A DNA stretch of 9,223 bases from DRLZ01 sp036478815 (GTDB lineage Bacteria; Pseudomonadota; Gammaproteobacteria; Methylococcales; DRLZ01): NCBI GenBank assembly GCA_036478815.1, contig JAZGEP010000153.1, forward strand, positions 1-9,223, written 5' to 3'. The notes under the pieces are model-generated. The model did not search any database, was not told the DNA's origin, and saw nothing but the letters and a program-made list of their open reading frames with translations. This document shows, in pieces, positions 6,622 to 9,223 of the stretch; within the stretch, counting starts at the first letter, position 1; each line of letters starts with the position of its first letter. The position numbers and the translations under genes were made by a program.

Positions 6622-9223
6622 ATGGATATCGCAACATCAACTCAAACATTATTAGAGCTCGGCATTCCAGGCTATAGCTATGCTGATCTCTACGAGCCAT
6701 TGCGTCTGAAAGATCTATTCGAGGATTTCAATAGTTCTCTGGAAATTGCCAATCCAGAAATTTTTGCAGAATATCAGGCTTATCACCATTGTCAGGGCGA
6801 AGGCATGACGCCTGAAGCAATCTCAGATGTATTGGTTAAAACTTCACCATTTGTCAGCGATTTTATTAGTCGATTGTTTCAAGTCGAAGCTGAACAAAAC
6901 AATCAGCGTGAAAAAACTCAAACTGAAATGGAGACAATTTTCAGTTTCAAAAAACTGGTTGGTTCCAGCAAGAAACTGTTTCGTAAAGATAATTCTGAAG
7001 ATTGGGATTTTTCCCAAATCAATCAAACTGTCACCACATTAGTGCAAACACTGTTTAGTGGTGATGTCGATGACTCCGATAAGGAATTCCGTACCGCGAG
7101 TGTCGCAACTTCATTGCTGTCATTGTTTGATGCTACTAATAAACAAGACAACCCTGATGCGCAAACTTTGAAAGCGATTGCTTCTGTTCGAGAAACACTA
7201 TCAGAAAATCCATTAGCGGCTGAGCAATTAAAAGACAGCTTGGTAGTTGCCGATGCCGCCGAATTCATTCAATCATTGTTACTGGGGATTCAGCGTTGGG
7301 CTCATGCCATCAACACATTGCCAGATCATCATAATCTGGTGAGAGGCTGGATGTCGTTTCATACACCGGAACGGCTGGATTTTGAACATCTGGTTCCTGT
7401 TCGCGAAGAAACTGCTGCTGGTTATACCAAACTGATGGGACCTGTCGAGAAACAGCGTTTACGTGATGGATTTGAACTTACCGACAAGCGTTTCAAATCA
7501 CGCCAAGTCTTGAACGAAATTGATTTGTGCAAATTCTGTCATGATCGTGATGCCGATGCCTGCTCCAAAGGCATGCGCAATAAAAAAACTCAGGAATTTC
7601 ATAAAAACCCGTTAGATATCGCCTTAACCGGTTGCCCTCTGGAAGAAAAAATCTCCGAAATGCATGTGCTCAAAGGTGAAGGCGATAATATTGCAGCACT
7701 GGCTTTAATAGTTATCGATAACCCGATGTGTCCGGGGACAGGTCATCGAATCTGTAACAACTGTATGAAAAGTTGTATTTTTCAGAAAAGTCAGCCTGTA
7801 GATATTCCACAGGTAGAAACCAATGTGTTAACCGATGTGTTATTTATGCCTTATGGGTTTGAAATATACGGATTACTAACACGCTGGAATCCGCTGAATG
7901 TACAACGACCCTATGCCCTGCCTTATAATGGCAAAAATGTATTAGTAGTCGGCATGGGGCCAGCTGGTTATACTTTGGCTCATTATCTGATTAACGAAGG
8001 CTTTGGTGTAGTCGGCATTGATGCTTTGAAAATTGAACCATTATCTGAATCAATCTGTGGAACCAGCACACAAGCCCCGCAACCCATCGAAGATTTTAAT
8101 ACGCTTTACGAAGATCTGGACAAACGAACACTGTTAGGTTTTGGCGGTGTTGCCGAGTATGGCATTACCGTGCGCTGGGACAAGAACTTTTTGAAAGTCA
8201 TCTACCTGACCCTTTCCCGTCGTAACCAGTTTAGCTGCTATGGCGGTATTCGCTTCGGTGGTACGTTAACCATTGACGATGCCTGGGATCTGGGCTTTCA
8301 TCACATTGGTATAGCCAGTGGCGCTGGTCAACCAACCGTGATTAAGCTTAAAAACAATCTGGCACGTGGCATCCGCAAAGCGTCAGACTTTTTGATGGCT
8401 CTTCAGCTGACTGGTGCTGCAAAAAAAGGCTCGCTAGCCAATCTGCAAATGCGATTGCCGGCTGGTGTTATTGGTGGTGGTTTAACCGCTGTCGACACGA
8501 CTACTGAAGCCATGGCATATTACCCGGTTCAGGTTGAGAAAATTTTTGATCGATACACCGTGATTTGTTCAGAAATCGGTGAAGAAACCTTCCGCAAGCA
8601 GTTTGACGAAGAAGAAACCCTCATTCTCGACGAATTTTTAGACCATGGCAAAGCCATCAAAGCAGAACGCGTGCGCGCTAATCAGGCAAATCAACAACCA
8701 GATTTTCAGAGTCTTGTGGAAAAATGGGGCGGTGTTACATTGTTTTACCGTAAAGGCATGTATGATTCACCCGCTTATCGACAAAACCATGAAGAAGTCA
8801 GCTTGGCCTTAGAGGAACGAATTGGCTGGGTTGAAGGTATGAGTCCTGACGAGGCTATTACTGATGACTATGGTCACTTGAAAGCTGTACGTTTCGATAA
8901 ACTGGAGAAAACTGATGGTTGCTGGGCGGCAACAAATCAACAAATTGACGTCCCACTAAAATCATTATATATTGCTGCCGGAACTGCCCCCAATACAATT
9001 TATGAAGATGAATTTCCCGGTACTTTCGAAAAAGACTGGAAATTTTTTAAACGTTTTGAGCTGGAAAACAATGGATCTGCCAGTGAACCTGCTTTGACGC
9101 TGGTTACTCCACCAGAAAACGACTATCCAGAACCTAAGATTGATCATCCAGCACCGTTAACTTCGTATCAACAAGATGGCAAATTCATTAGCTATTACGG
9201 GGATAATCATCCCGTGTATGCGG
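6622..9223 (+). CDS. Large GltD-type FAD/Fe-S pyridine nucleotide oxidoreductase, 3' end cut by window
   Basis: The frame is open for 867 codons to the edge, with no stop. An in-frame stop at 6568 precedes it, and ATG 6622 is the first start, with a weak CAGGA 10 nt before it. Residues 1-300 match no domain I know. Residues 303-385 resemble the N-terminal Fe-S domain of glutamate synthase small subunit: cysteines 303, 306, 314, 338 (in GCPLEEKI), 370, 378, 381 and 385, with PGTGHRIC before the last group, enough for two [4Fe-4S] clusters. An FAD-binding GMGPAG lies at 444-449, a second Rossmann motif GGGLTAVD at 618-625, and AAGTAPNT at 785-792. The stretch between the last two is longer than usual for GltD. 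No signal peptide is present, so it is cytoplasmic. It probably oxidises or reduces NAD(P)(H) and exchanges electrons with a membrane or Fe-S partner, as DsrL does in sulfur oxidisers. The real partner and pathway are not shown. It is unlikely to be glutamate synthase, since no large subunit is nearby and the N-terminus differs. Confidence 0.85.
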   Translation, partial: MDIATSTQTLLELGIPGYSYADLYEPLRLKDLFEDFNSSLEIANPEIFAEYQAYHHCQGEGMTPEAISDVLVKTSPFVSDFISRLFQVEAEQNNQREKTQTEMETIFSFKKLVGSSKKLFRKDNSEDWDFSQINQTVTTLVQTLFSGDVDDSDKEFRTASVATSLLSLFDATNKQDNPDAQTLKAIASVRETLSENPLAAEQLKDSLVVADAAEFIQSLLLGIQRWAHAINTLPDHHNLVRGWMSFHTPERLDFEHLVPVREETAAGYTKLMGPVEKQRLRDGFELTDKRFKSRQVLNEIDLCKFCHDRDADACSKGMRNKKTQEFHKNPLDIALTGCPLEEKISEMHVLKGEGDNIAALALIVIDNPMCPGTGHRICNNCMKSCIFQKSQPVDIPQVETNVLTDVLFMPYGFEIYGLLTRWNPLNVQRPYALPYNGKNVLVVGMGPAGYTLAHYLINEGFGVVGIDALKIEPLSESICGTSTQAPQPIEDFNTLYEDLDKRTLLGFGGVAEYGITVRWDKNFLKVIYLTLSRRNQFSCYGGIRFGGTLTIDDAWDLGFHHIGIASGAGQPTVIKLKNNLARGIRKASDFLMALQLTGAAKKGSLANLQMRLPAGVIGGGLTAVDTTTEAMAYYPVQVEKIFDRYTVICSEIGEETFRKQFDEEETLILDEFLDHGKAIKAERVRANQANQQPDFQSLVEKWGGVTLFYRKGMYDSPAYRQNHEEVSLALEERIGWVEGMSPDEAITDDYGHLKAVRFDKLEKTDGCWAATNQQIDVPLKSLYIAAGTAPNTIYEDEFPGTFEKDWKFFKRFELENNGSASEPALTLVTPPENDYPEPKIDHPAPLTSYQQDGKFISYYGDNHPVYA

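Noticed and set aside
7528..7542. CKFCH pattern (residues 303-307) in the flavoprotein
   Set aside because: The protein has no signal peptide, and these cysteines align with the Fe-S ligands of the GltD N-terminal domain, so covalent haem is very unlikely.
6622..9223. Glutamate synthase small subunit (gltD)
   Set aside because: The Fe-S and Rossmann motifs agree, but the chain is far longer than GltD, has a 300-residue foreign N-terminus, and lies beside cytochromes with no gltB nearby.

Overview
The window carries five large genes, all on the + strand, that look like one electron-transfer module. Three encode periplasmic multiheme c-type cytochromes with 8, 3 and 14 haem-binding motifs (25 in all). 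They sit between a NapH-like membrane polyferredoxin (219-1265) and a large GltD-type FAD/Fe-S oxidoreductase that runs off the right edge (from 6622). The organism is a Gram-negative bacterium: several proteins have Sec signals, multiheme cytochromes act in a periplasm, and Shine-Dalgarno sites are clear before two genes. Base composition is moderate and AT-leaning. A gammaproteobacterium is my best guess, but the sequence does not prove it.

Layout: 1-218 is non-coding and is dominated by a 175-bp structure bounded by 35-nt imperfect inverted repeats (11-45 and 151-185) with a second inverted repeat nested inside. The polyferredoxin gene follows. The 216-bp gap after it (1266-1481) contains a third, single copy of the outer 19 nt of that repeat (1311-1329) and a perfect 11-bp-stem hairpin (1356-1383). 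The three cytochrome genes are tightly packed: an 8-nt overlap between the first two, then a 9-nt gap if the ATG start of the third is right. This is a firm operon core. After a 141-bp gap the flavoprotein gene is open for 867 codons to the window edge.

How the genes may work together (inference): the cytoplasmic flavoprotein would exchange electrons with a pyridine nucleotide. The polyferredoxin would carry them through the inner membrane using cytoplasmic Fe-S clusters and cysteine pairs placed at the periplasmic side. The membrane-anchored octahaem cytochrome, the triheme protein and the NHL-propeller/14-haem protein would carry them on through the periplasm, or in the reverse direction from an external donor. 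No outer-membrane porin, NapC-type quinol oxidase or recognised terminal reductase is visible, so the direction of flow, the substrate and the terminal partner are unknown. I do not recognise this gene set as a named, characterised system. The most notable points are the propeller/14-haem fusion, the non-canonical CX3CH and CX4CH haem motifs, the flavoprotein's unrecognised 300-residue N-terminus, and the repeat element placed before the cluster.
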